A DNA stretch of 64,000 nt from Paenibacillus sp. EZ-K15. Its GTDB lineage: Bacteria; Bacillota; Bacilli; Paenibacillales; Paenibacillaceae. Positions 26,279 to 33,947 of this stretch are shown here, one piece after another. Position 1 is the first letter of the stretch. Every line of letters begins with the position of its first letter. A model generated the notes under the pieces. That model was given only the letters and a program-made list of their open reading frames with translations. It had not been told where the DNA came from and made no database searches. The position numbers and the translations under genes were made by a program. The stretch is from contig NZ_PDHM01000021.1 in NCBI RefSeq assembly GCF_002573715.1, positions 310,001-374,000 on the forward strand, given 5' to 3'.

Positions 26279-27307
26279 ATGGTGAATCCCAAAAAGGTGA
26301 CGATTGAAGATGTCGCCAAACAAGCGGGCGTTGGAATAGCAACCGTGTCTCGAGCCATCAACAACAGCAAGGGAATCAGTCCGAAAACGAAAGCACGGGT
26401 CTTGCAGGTGATCGAAGAAATCGGATTTAGTCCGGATACATCGGCTCAAAGCCTGAAGGTGCGGCAGACGAATCAAATCGCCTTGGCCGTGCCTGACATC
26501 CGAAATGCGATCATCCCGGAAATCGCCTGGTCGGTGGAACAGACCGCCAAGCAGCACGGATATCGAGTTGTTCAGATCAATACAGCTGGGAATGCACGAA
26601 ACGAGCTTGAAATCGTAAGAGATATCAAGAAGCTGCACGTAGATGGCTTGATTATTATGCCACTGGCCTATCCCAAAACACTGGGCGACCTGATCAACAA
26701 ATCGAGCCTCCCCGTCTCAATCATTAATTACGGGAAACAGCTGGGAGATGAGTATAGAGCCGATATCGTAGGCCTCGCACGTCAGGAGGGCAGGCTTGTT
26801 ATGGAGCATCTGCTGAAAATCGGACGGACCCGAATCGCCTATGCCGGTGCGCCCAAGGACAAAATCGAAGAGCGGTATTGGGCATATGAGCAATCGCTGA
26901 CGCAAGTCGATCCGTCGCTTGTCTATTTCGGAGAGGATTTCTCGTTTGAAACAGGGGTTCGTGCAGCGGACTATTTCTATGGCCTGAAACATATGCCGGA
27001 CGCCATCTATGCGGTAAACGATATGGTTGCTATCGGCATCGTCAACCGTTTTAAAGAGCTAAAGGTTCGGGTTCCCGATGATGTGGCCGTCGTCGGCATC
27101 GATAACAATGTATGGACCACCGTCACAACGCCTCAGATCAGCTCGGTGTCTATCATGGGCGATGAAGTAGCCCGGCTGGCTACGGAATTGCTGCTCAAGC
27201 GGCTTCGCGAGCAAAAGTCCGGCCAATACGAACGCGTGCAATTCGAACCGAGGCTCATCGTCAGGGAATCCAGCATGTCCTTTATACGAAATGCAACAAC
27301 CGACTAG
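26279..27307 (+). CDS. LacI family transcriptional regulator
   Basis: A 342-residue LacI/GalR-type repressor. The HTH and hinge are at residues 1-60 (VTIEDVAKQAGVGIATVSRA, then ARVLQVIEEIGFSPDTSAQSL) and a periplasmic-binding-like sensor domain follows (IALAVPDIRNAII to VPDDVAVVGIDN). It is divergent from the butanediol-type dehydrogenase gene, and both genes carry the same GGAAACGTTTCC operator. Control of bdhA and autoregulation are inferred. The effector is unknown. AGAGGA lies about 10 bases before the ATG; a TTG two codons earlier is possible. Confidence 0.9.
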   Translation: MVNPKKVTIEDVAKQAGVGIATVSRAINNSKGISPKTKARVLQVIEEIGFSPDTSAQSLKVRQTNQIALAVPDIRNAIIPEIAWSVEQTAKQHGYRVVQINTAGNARNELEIVRDIKKLHVDGLIIMPLAYPKTLGDLINKSSLPVSIINYGKQLGDEYRADIVGLARQEGRLVMEHLLKIGRTRIAYAGAPKDKIEERYWAYEQSLTQVDPSLVYFGEDFSFETGVRAADYFYGLKHMPDAIYAVNDMVAIGIVNRFKELKVRVPDDVAVVGIDNNVWTTVTTPQISSVSIMGDEVARLATELLLKRLREQKSGQYERVQFEPRLIVRESSMSFIRNATTD

Positions 27308-27333
27308 GATGCAGCAACCGAGGCCCATAAAGA

Positions 27334-27362
27334 AGAGCCTGGAACATGAAGTCCCAGGCTCT
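27334..27362. terminator. Bidirectional terminator
   Basis: AGAGCCTGG and CCAGGCTCT make a 9-bp stem followed by TTCTTTC; it lies between the LacI gene and the convergent DinB gene. Confidence 0.75.
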
Positions 27363-27395
27363 TTCTTTCGACTCTTTAATTGGAATATTGGACGC

Positions 27396-27914
27396 TTAAT
27401 GACTCAAAGTATACAAGTAATAGCCGTAGTCGGTAGGCGTACCCGGATGTTCGATTTGCCGGAGCATGGCGGTTACGTTCCCTCGGTGGTACGACCCGTG
27501 ATTGACCATATGCTGGATATAATCCAGACAGCTGGCTTTAAAGTCTCCGGACGGATAGACGGTTTCCAGATTCTCATGCTCTTCGATGAACAGCCTGAAG
27601 CGCACCGCCAGATCGTCCATTAGGTGCTCCAGTTCTTCGATTCGCTTGCCTTCCGTCTCCGCAACCAGCCGATCGATCGAATCCTTGAGATTTTCCAGGT
27701 ACAAAGGTGACACCTCCGAAACTCCGCCCGCATTAAAAAATGACAGCCAGCCGGAATCAATGACATAGATATGAACCATCGCTTCATAAATGGATGGAAA
27801 GACACTGACTATCTCCTTGCGGTATACCTCTTCCGAAAGCCCCTGCAAATACTCGCAAACCTTCCGGTTTGCCCATACGTGGTAATCATACTGCCGCAAT
27901 ATCCATGTTTTCAA
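27396..27914 (-). CDS. DinB family protein
   Basis: A 172-residue four-helix-bundle protein of the DinB/YfiT group, probably metal-binding. It opens with LRQYDYHVWANRKV, has a His in EAMVHIYVID, and a late HMVNHGSYHRGNV supplying two more metal-ligand histidines. Some members are thiol transferases; others are DNA-damage induced with unknown activity. The start is TTG, with AAAGGGG about 8 bases upstream. A flavodoxin-type gene remnant lies immediately upstream. Confidence 0.85.
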   Translation of the reverse strand: MKTWILRQYDYHVWANRKVCEYLQGLSEEVYRKEIVSVFPSIYEAMVHIYVIDSGWLSFFNAGGVSEVSPLYLENLKDSIDRLVAETEGKRIEELEHLMDDLAVRFRLFIEEHENLETVYPSGDFKASCLDYIQHMVNHGSYHRGNVTAMLRQIEHPGTPTDYGYYLYTLSH

Positions 27915-27962
27915 TCGTCGTTCCCCTTTTCATAGGCGGGGAAGCACGCAGTTTAAGGGCAA

Positions 27963-28013
27963 TTATGCGCTAATCCCCATATAAGTTTGCCCGTGAACGA
28001 TTGTTGTTTTCAT
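27963..28013 (-). pseudogene. Remnant of an NAD(P)H-flavin oxidoreductase 5' end
   Basis: A 16-codon ORF, MKTTIVHGQTYMGISA, with an excellent AGGAGG 8 bases before its ATG. The sequence resembles the first strand and FMN-binding loop of flavodoxin-like NADPH-dependent reductases (consensus of the type MKxTVIxGSxxxGST). It stops abruptly and the DinB gene begins 49 bases later. It is probably what remains after a deletion, or a short leader peptide. Confidence 0.45.
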
Positions 28014-28117
28014 CTCAAACGCCTCCTGAAAATAATCTGATCCTATTCTAGCATATATGTTGCCAAGTAGGCGTGAATAGTCGTATTGCTTTCACAAATC
28101 CCTACCCGTCTAATTCA

Positions 28118-28975
28118 CTACATTGGCACCGGCACGTGCTGCTGCCGATACGAGGTAGGCGACGTGTGGTAATATTTCGCGAATGCTCTCGAGAACGTGT
28201 GGAGGTTGGAATATCCCAGCGAAAAAGCAGCCTCCGTCACGGACACGTCGGTTTCGGTCAGCAGCACCGCTGCCCGCTCCATCCGCAGCTTCATTAAATA
28301 ATGACTCGGACTGATGCCATACGCCCGAATAAACTCACAATACAGATGCGTCCGGTGTACGCCGGCATACTCGACAACATCCGTAACCGTGATCCCCTCC
28401 ATGTAATGGGAATCCATATAAAACACGCTTTGCTCGAGCCAGTTCGATTTGCTCCCTTTTCTGACCGTGGCGGCAGCCAGCAGTTCAAACAACTGATATA
28501 ACCATTTTTGTCGTCCAAATTCGTTTCGGGCGGTATCGTCATCCACGCACCCGTATATTTGATTCAGCACCGCCTGCAGCTCCCCCTTCATCCCGGCAAA
28601 CATAAAGGGCTTGCGCGGAGATAACCCGATCCGGGTCAACGCACTGTCGGTTAATTCACCATCCAGGACGACCCACTGCGTACGCAGCATCGGCTCCGAA
28701 TGGTGGTTCGGTTCCCAGTAACTGAACCTTGTATGAGGGAACAGGCAAAAGACATCCCCTTCCGACAAGGTGACCTCCTCATCCCCATAAGCCAGTGTGA
28801 TCTTTCCGTTTAGAACAAAATGCAGCGCATAGTTTTCGGATACTTTGGGGCCCACGTAATAATGGGGTTTCGCCATGCTGCGGCCTGTACGGAGAATCCA
28901 AATTCCGCCCTTTCTTTCCATCTCCGAAGGTATGCAGTACTTCATTTCGGCATATTCGAAGGCCATCTCCTTCAC
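28118..28975 (-). CDS. AraC family transcriptional regulator
   Basis: A 285-residue regulator with an N-terminal cupin-type sensor (about 20-140, LHFVLNGKITLAYGDEEVTL, then GDVFCLFPH) and a C-terminal double HTH (GITVTDVVEYAGVHRTHLYC and VTEAAFSLGYSNLHTFSRAF). The start is placed at GTG 28975 because GGAGGG lies 7 bases upstream; ATG 28966 and longer starts up to 29083 lack a suitable ribosome site. A sugar-uptake or catabolism target is usual for this class, but no such genes are adjacent. Confidence 0.85.
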   Translation of the reverse strand: MKEMAFEYAEMKYCIPSEMERKGGIWILRTGRSMAKPHYYVGPKVSENYALHFVLNGKITLAYGDEEVTLSEGDVFCLFPHTRFSYWEPNHHSEPMLRTQWVVLDGELTDSALTRIGLSPRKPFMFAGMKGELQAVLNQIYGCVDDDTARNEFGRQKWLYQLFELLAAATVRKGSKSNWLEQSVFYMDSHYMEGITVTDVVEYAGVHRTHLYCEFIRAYGISPSHYLMKLRMERAAVLLTETDVSVTEAAFSLGYSNLHTFSRAFAKYYHTSPTSYRQQHVPVPM

Positions 28976-29065
28976 ATGAAATCCCTCCCTCACAAAAAAA
29001 GAATGTTTCCTGCTACCGTAGAATCCTGGCATTGTTGCGCCTGAGTTTATCAGATAAAAAACAAC

Positions 29066-29090
29066 AAAAAGACACAGCCCCATAGCTGTG
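29066..29090 (-). terminator. Terminator of the TetR-hydrolase unit
   Basis: CACAGC and GCTGTG pair around a 6-base loop and are followed on the minus strand by TCTTTTTGTTG. Confidence 0.6.
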
Positions 29091-29123
29091 CCTCCAGTGA
29101 TCTGGTCGACAAACCTTCCGTAT

Positions 29124-29200
29124 TTATCTATCCCCCGCTCCCTTATTGTCCCAGCAGCTGATCCAGTCGCTCCAGCTGGCTTGGGTATCCGCCTGTATTA
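29124..29200 (-). pseudogene. 3' remnant of a rhodanese-type sulfurtransferase gene
   Basis: On the minus strand one frame reads QASWSDWISCWDNKGAGDR and then a stop. The intact sulfurtransferase at 31219 ends with a similar WSDWISYKDN segment. The DNA is identical over 23 bases (29156-29178 against 31254-31276) and then matches again at GGACAAT without a gap. This is a short copy of the intact gene's 3' end, or the tail of a deleted paralogue. Confidence 0.6.
29156..29178. repeat. 23-bp direct repeat, copy 1
   Basis: Identical to 31254-31276, inside the 3' end of the intact sulfurtransferase gene. The two copies flank the TetR / small ORF / hydrolase cassette, about 2.1 kb apart. Confidence 0.85.
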
Positions 29201-29221
29201 ACGGCAGCCCTGTACAGAGAC

Positions 29222-30319
29222 TCACTTGACCTTCGCCGTAACATTCGTTCGCTCCAAAATATCAAATAAGGCCTCGTTGAATTTTTCCTTCCGCTCCAGC
29301 ATGGGAATATGGCCCGCTTCCGGAATGGAGTAAAACAGCTTGAGCGGCGCTTGGATTGTTGAAAAAAACTCCTCCGCCAGCGGATAGGGGGTTTGCCAGT
29401 CCCGCTCTCCATGGATATAAAAGACTGGAATTTCAAATGCGGCGCCCATAGACGACAGATCGAACGATTCCCATAAATATTTCCAAATAGGACGCTGTCC
29501 TTCGCCAAATGCTCCGGAGATGAAAAAATATCTCATATCCTTAAGCGTATAAAATGGTGAACCTAACGCATTGAGGATAAGCTCTGTTGTTGGACCAGCC
29601 GATAACTTATATTTTCTTTGTAATTTTCGAACCTTCATAAGGTTCCTAACCATGCCGCTATCGAATGCAGGCGGGGGGTAAGGCTTCAACCGAAGAAGAT
29701 CCCGATAATCGTTGTCGTTTCCGGCCATTTTCGCCACTTCCAGTACTTTTTCATAGCCGACGCGTTCATTGTCCATCATATTGACAACCTGCCCAACGCC
29801 GATATAAGCCTGCACAAGCTCCGGATATTGTTTGCTGAACAGGCTGCCTAACACCGAGCCCCAGGAATGCCCCAAAATGATAATCTTCTCTTTATGATAC
29901 TTTTCTTTCAAATAGTTCACAATTTCATATGTATCCTGAACGATACGGTCAACCGTAACCGTTGGGGCAACTTGTTTCGGATCATTGTTGAAATACGTTT
30001 TGCCGCTGTTTCTTTGATCCCAATGTACGATCGTAACATGCTTCTCCCACGGGATCTGAAACTCTTGGGCAAACGGCAATATAGGTTCTCCTGGACCGCC
30101 GTGCAAAAACAGCATCACTGGATTATCCATGTCCTCGCCCCGATGATGCAAATATTGCGAAATGCCGCCGATGGTTACGAATTCTCTGCAATCAATACCA
30201 TTACTCATGGGATTCATCCGAATTTGATGTGCAATCTTCTTTTTCTTGTACTGGACAAACAGAACGAAGCTTACGGCGAATAAGAGTAACCCGGCTATTA
30301 CGATCCATATAACAGTCAT
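29222..30319 (-). CDS. Membrane-anchored alpha/beta hydrolase (peptidase S33-like)
   Basis: A 365-residue hydrolase. One N-terminal transmembrane helix (residues about 3-23) is followed by basic residues, so the domain should face the cytoplasm or be anchored. The fold motifs are HGGPGEPI (oxyanion region), the nucleophile elbow LGHSWGS, and a late His in EAGHIPML, as in proline iminopeptidase-like enzymes. Substrate unknown. GGAGG lies 5 bases before the ATG, inside a 33-codon ORF whose stop overlaps this start. It is the last gene of a TetR-led unit. Confidence 0.85.
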   Translation of the reverse strand: MTVIWIVIAGLLLFAVSFVLFVQYKKKKIAHQIRMNPMSNGIDCREFVTIGGISQYLHHRGEDMDNPVMLFLHGGPGEPILPFAQEFQIPWEKHVTIVHWDQRNSGKTYFNNDPKQVAPTVTVDRIVQDTYEIVNYLKEKYHKEKIIILGHSWGSVLGSLFSKQYPELVQAYIGVGQVVNMMDNERVGYEKVLEVAKMAGNDNDYRDLLRLKPYPPPAFDSGMVRNLMKVRKLQRKYKLSAGPTTELILNALGSPFYTLKDMRYFFISGAFGEGQRPIWKYLWESFDLSSMGAAFEIPVFYIHGERDWQTPYPLAEEFFSTIQAPLKLFYSIPEAGHIPMLERKEKFNEALFDILERTNVTAKVK

Positions 30320-30417
30320 CGTTTCCTCCGGTAAACGTTAGGATCTGGGTTACACAGAGCAGAGCAATTAGGGGCAATCCCATACAACGGTTTGTATTTC
30401 TTCAGGGATTCACTCAT
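30316..30417 (-). CDS. 33-residue ORF coupled between tetR and the hydrolase gene
   Basis: It starts MSESLKKYKPLYGIAPNCSA and ends in a basic tail (VYRRKR). Its ATG overlaps the TetR stop (ATGA) and its own stop overlaps the hydrolase start (ATGA), so the three ORFs are joined by 4-base overlaps. GGAGG, placed 9 bases before its ATG, lies inside the TetR C-terminal codons. Two Cys residues are present. I do not recognise it; it may be a microprotein or simply a translational coupling leader for the hydrolase. Confidence 0.55.
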   Translation of the reverse strand: MSESLKKYKPLYGIAPNCSALCNPDPNVYRRKR

Positions 30418-31007
30418 TGCTCGGCTCCTCCCGTCATATAGTCGGCAATGGCATGGACAAGTATATCCAAGGCCTTCTCTCTTCCCCGCTCACCAAAAGT
30501 CATATCTGTCGACCCAACAAAATGGAGTGCGTTCATTAAATAGGCAAGCACATCCATTTCGCATCTCGATTCGTCAATGCCGCAAAGCGACAGCGTCCTG
30601 CTAAAATAGTCGTTTGATTTGGACGCTTCCCGGTCCGCTACCTCAGCTGGGAGCTTACGAAGCAGCAGCTCTATGTCCGATGGGGAAACGTAGAGCACGA
30701 TACTGTCCGCTGCCAGATAAATTTCCTTTAATACTTTTACAAGCCTTTCATTCAAATTTGTATTTTTAGATAATACGGCCTCCACTCTCTCAAACATTCT
30801 GCTCTCGCTCTTTTTGATAATCGAATAGAGAAGTTCTTCTTTGGAATTGTAGTACGAGTAAAAGGAACCTTTGCCGATATGGGTCGCACTGGTGATATCC
30901 TCTACTGTAATCCGCTTTACGCCTTTCTTGCGAATCAGTTCAATCCCTTGTGTAAACATCGCTTCTCTTACCATATCTTTTTCATGTTCGGTGACAATCT
31001 TAGGCAT
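30414..31007 (-). CDS. TetR family transcriptional regulator
   Basis: A 197-residue repressor. The N-terminal HTH is clear: GIELIRKKGVKRITVEDITS then IGKGSFYSYYNSKEELLYSI. The C-terminal ligand domain is divergent as usual. It leads a unit with a coupled 33-codon ORF and an alpha/beta hydrolase, and probably represses that unit. A TGACT-N15-AGTCA inverted repeat lies 18 bases upstream of its start. GGAGAGGG precedes the ATG. Confidence 0.88.
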   Translation of the reverse strand: MPKIVTEHEKDMVREAMFTQGIELIRKKGVKRITVEDITSATHIGKGSFYSYYNSKEELLYSIIKKSESRMFERVEAVLSKNTNLNERLVKVLKEIYLAADSIVLYVSPSDIELLLRKLPAEVADREASKSNDYFSRTLSLCGIDESRCEMDVLAYLMNALHFVGSTDMTFGERGREKALDILVHAIADYMTGGAEQ

Positions 31008-31024
31008 AATCCCTCTCCTTTTAC

Positions 31025-31049
31025 TGACTACAAATACGTTATACAGTCA
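31025..31049. promoter_or_regulatory. Candidate TetR operator
   Basis: TGACT and AGTCA arms separated by 15 bases, overlapping a TTGACT (possible -35) just upstream of the TetR start. Only the outer five bases of each arm match fully, so support is moderate. Confidence 0.35.
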
Positions 31050-31218
31050 ATAAAAATATAATAATCCTTTTTCCTGTTTCCTACAAGATGTTTTATTTTC
31101 GCTGAATAGATTTCGCTAGTGGAGAAAAAACAGGAGAATAGATAAGGAGAGTTCAAAGGCATATATGTGCTATACCGCTTTATTATCGGAACCCACGTCA
31201 GACGCTGGCTCTTCCGCT

Positions 31219-32070
31219 TTACATGTTCCCAGTGGCTACCGGATTGTCCTTGTAGCTGATCCAGTCGCTCCAGCTGCCTGCGTACAGCTTCACCTTGCGG
31301 TATCCGGCTTCCTGCAAAGCCAGGGCGTTCGGACAAGCCGACAACCCAGAGCCGCAGTAGACTATTACTTCATCCTCGGGAGATATTCCAGCAAAACGTT
31401 CCCGCTGCCGCTCTGCTCCCTTCAGTGTCCCTTCTTCATTCATCCCGTCCTTCCAAAAAGCATGCACCGCTCCCGGAATATGTCCGGCCACCGGATCCAG
31501 CGGCGCGGTTTCTCCCGTGAACTGCTTCCAGTCCCTTGAATCGAGCAGGGTCACGCCGGCTGCGCCAAGCTTCGCCCTCACCTCGTTCACATCAGCCAGC
31601 CAATCCTGTTGGACATTTGTCTGGAAAGAACGCGGCGTCACTTCGCTTTCCCCTGAAGTAAGCGGATATCCGACTGCTTTCCAGCCTGCGAACCCTCCAT
31701 CCAATATATATGCCGACCCGTGGCCCAGATATTTCAAAATCCACCATAACCGCGCTCCTTCCGGGCGGAGGTCATCGTCATAGACAACGACAGGCGTATT
31801 GGCATCGATCCCGAGCTTGCCGAGTCGCCGGGCCAGCTCCTCCGGATGCGGGAGCGGACTCCGGCCGCCGTGCTCGCTTGGCAGATCCATCAAATCCTTT
31901 TTCAAATCAACGAATACGGCACCGGGCACATGCTCACGCTGGTAAGCCTCAAAGCCGTAACCTGCATCACCCGGGCTGAATCGGACATCCGCGATAACCA
32001 GCCGACCCGGTTTCGACTCCAGCTGTTCCAACACCCATTCCTTGCTTACGAGATTTGACAATAATTCCAC
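31219..32070 (-). CDS. sseA: Thiosulfate/3-mercaptopyruvate sulfurtransferase
   Basis: A 283-residue tandem rhodanese. The N-terminal inactive domain contains RFSPGDAGYGFEAYQREHVP, and the C-terminal active domain contains LLDSRDWKQFTGE and the loop VYCGSGLSACPNAL with the catalytic Cys. It transfers sulfane sulfur from thiosulfate or mercaptopyruvate to an acceptor. It is the last gene of a run on the minus strand with SsuABC-type transporter genes and monooxygenases, which fits a role in handling sulfite or sulfane sulfur released from organosulfur compounds. Confidence 0.9.
   Translation of the reverse strand: MELLSNLVSKEWVLEQLESKPGRLVIADVRFSPGDAGYGFEAYQREHVPGAVFVDLKKDLMDLPSEHGGRSPLPHPEELARRLGKLGIDANTPVVVYDDDLRPEGARLWWILKYLGHGSAYILDGGFAGWKAVGYPLTSGESEVTPRSFQTNVQQDWLADVNEVRAKLGAAGVTLLDSRDWKQFTGETAPLDPVAGHIPGAVHAFWKDGMNEEGTLKGAERQRERFAGISPEDEVIVYCGSGLSACPNALALQEAGYRKVKLYAGSWSDWISYKDNPVATGNM
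31254..31276. repeat. 23-bp direct repeat, copy 2
   Basis: Located within the last codons of the sulfurtransferase gene (WSDWIS region) and identical to 29156-29178. Confidence 0.85.
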
Positions 32071-32097
32071 ATCCCTTCTGATTTCCAGCGGCTGTTC

Positions 32098-32871
32098 TTA
32101 AATCGTAAATTCCAAATCCTCTTCCGTCTTCACGTCATAAATCGCCGAGTAGATATCGTTCTGAATCTTCAGAAGACTGGCATCCTCCCGCTTGCGCGGA
32201 CGCTCCTGGGGAACGTCGAAAATATGGTGAATACGCCCAGGACGCGGGGATAACAGGACGACTCGGTCTGCGAGAAAGACGGATTCTGATACATCATGGG
32301 TAACAAAGATTACCGTTTTCTTCTCCTCCTGCCATATGCGGAGCAGATCCTGCTGAAGCTGGAGCCGGGTAAGATGGTCCACCGCGCCGAAAGGCTCGTC
32401 CATCAGGAGGATGTTGGGACTATTCACGAGCGCCCTTGCGATCCCGGCGCGCTGCCGCATGCCTCCCGACAGATGATGGGGATATTTCGAGCCGAATCCC
32501 TGCAGACCGACCATATTTAAATATTTGTCTACGAGCGCTTGCCGCTCTGCTTTTTTCATGCCGCCGATCTCCAGCCCAAGGCCGACGTTCTGCGAGATCG
32601 TACGCCATGGATACAGGGATGCATCCTGGAACACGACCCCCGAGCTCCGCGTGGGTCCCTGAACCTTCGCACCATCCAGCAAAATCTCGCCTTCCGTCGG
32701 GAGCTGCAGTCCCGCCAGCAGTTCGAGCAGCGTGCTTTTCCCGCAGCCGCTCGGCCCAAGGATGCACAGGAATTCGCCATCCCGGACCTGCAAGTTTATA
32801 TGTTGAAGCGTGATCGTAGGAAGATCGCCGTCATATACCTTTGAGACATTTTTCACCGTAAAGCCAGACAT
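32098..32871 (-). CDS. ssuB: ABC transporter ATP-binding protein, sulfonate type
   Basis: A 257-residue SsuB/TauB-like ATPase. Walker A is GPSGCGKSTLL, the Q-loop lies in GVVFQDASLYPW, the signature is LSGGMRQRAGIARAL, Walker B is ILLMDEPFGAVD, and the H-loop is VTHDVSES. It energises uptake of sulfonates or related anions. GGAGGAG lies 5 bases before ATG 32871. It follows the binding protein gene by 20 bases. Confidence 0.92.
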   Translation of the reverse strand: MSGFTVKNVSKVYDGDLPTITLQHINLQVRDGEFLCILGPSGCGKSTLLELLAGLQLPTEGEILLDGAKVQGPTRSSGVVFQDASLYPWRTISQNVGLGLEIGGMKKAERQALVDKYLNMVGLQGFGSKYPHHLSGGMRQRAGIARALVNSPNILLMDEPFGAVDHLTRLQLQQDLLRIWQEEKKTVIFVTHDVSESVFLADRVVLLSPRPGRIHHIFDVPQERPRKREDASLLKIQNDIYSAIYDVKTEEDLEFTI

Positions 32872-32891
32872 TTGAACTCCTCCTGCCACAC

Positions 32892-33908
32892 TTATTTTTT
32901 TGGAATAAATCGGAGGTCAAGAATGTCCTCCACCTTGTAGATCTCATCCTGGAAGCCCAATTCCTTTTGGATCTGCTGGGTGTCATTCAGCGCGTTGATG
33001 TCCACGTCCGGATTGTTCTCCCACAGCACCTCTTCACGCTCCAGCGCCAGATCCAGCACCTCGGGATCGATCTCGATGTTCTTCAGATAGTAAGCCTTAT
33101 ACTCGTCCGGATGACTCTTCGCATATTCTTGCGATTTAAAATAGGCCCGCAGCAGCTTCTCTACCAATTCCGGCTTCTCGTTCAGAATCCCCTCACGCGC
33201 CGCCAGCACCCCGGTGTGGAAGGTCGGTAGGTAATCCCAGCCTGTAGCAATGATATTTCCTTTTCCCTGCTTCTCCGCGAGGGAAGCGAACGGCTCATGG
33301 ATGATGGTGGCGTCAACCTGTCCGGTTTCCAGACTCGCGTATGCCGCCTGATGCGTACTGTTAGCAATGAAGGTCACATCCTCCGGCTTCAATCCATGCT
33401 CCTTCAGGATGACCTGCGTATACACCTCCAGCCCGCTGCCAAACACGGCGATGCCTACCTTCTTGCCCTTCAGGTCTTCCACCGTCTTGATTTCCGGTGA
33501 GGCAATCAGGTAGAACGGGCCTTTGGTCCGGAACATGGAGGAGACAATTTTGACGGGTGCGCCCTTACCCGCAGCTACAATCGCTGTCGTCGTAGCTACG
33601 TCGACCACATCGATGTCTTTGCTGGTCAGGCCGGCAATCGGGTCCTTGGTGGTAATAAACTCGACGTCGAGTCCTTCTTCCTCGAAGAATCCCTTCTCCG
33701 CCCCGAAGGACACTGCCAATCCGCTGGCACCGCTAAGCGGTGCGTATCGAATCTTCTTCAGCTTGTTTCCCGCAGCGCTTTCTCCGCCCTCTGTGGACGG
33801 AGCTGCTCCCTTGCCATTATCCGTGCCGCTTGCGCAGCCGGCCGTCATGGCGATCAGCCATATCGCTGCAAATGCAATCATGTATGAACGTATTCCTCTT
33901 CTGGTCAT
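32892..33908 (-). CDS. ssuA: ABC transporter substrate-binding lipoprotein, sulfonate type
   Basis: A 338-residue SsuA/NMT1-like binding protein. The lipobox is MTAGC (Cys25), followed by a Gly/Ser-rich linker and the fold starting IRYAPLSGASGLAVSFGAEK. KGFFEEEGLDVEFI and KGKKVGIAVFGSGLEVYTQV are typical of this family. Taurine, alkanesulfonate, or a nitrogenous heterocycle are all possible ligands; the flanking monooxygenases favour an organosulfur compound. Confidence 0.9.
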   Translation of the reverse strand: MTRRGIRSYMIAFAAIWLIAMTAGCASGTDNGKGAAPSTEGGESAAGNKLKKIRYAPLSGASGLAVSFGAEKGFFEEEGLDVEFITTKDPIAGLTSKDIDVVDVATTTAIVAAGKGAPVKIVSSMFRTKGPFYLIASPEIKTVEDLKGKKVGIAVFGSGLEVYTQVILKEHGLKPEDVTFIANSTHQAAYASLETGQVDATIIHEPFASLAEKQGKGNIIATGWDYLPTFHTGVLAAREGILNEKPELVEKLLRAYFKSQEYAKSHPDEYKAYYLKNIEIDPEVLDLALEREEVLWENNPDVDINALNDTQQIQKELGFQDEIYKVEDILDLRFIPKK

Positions 33909-33947
33909 ATGGATCTCTCCCCTGTAAGTGACGCTTTTTCCGATGGT

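Noticed and set aside
30201..30383. 60-codon ORF overlapping the hydrolase start on the minus strand
   Set aside because: It has no ribosome site and lies mostly in another frame of the hydrolase gene; the coupled 33-codon ORF explains this region better.
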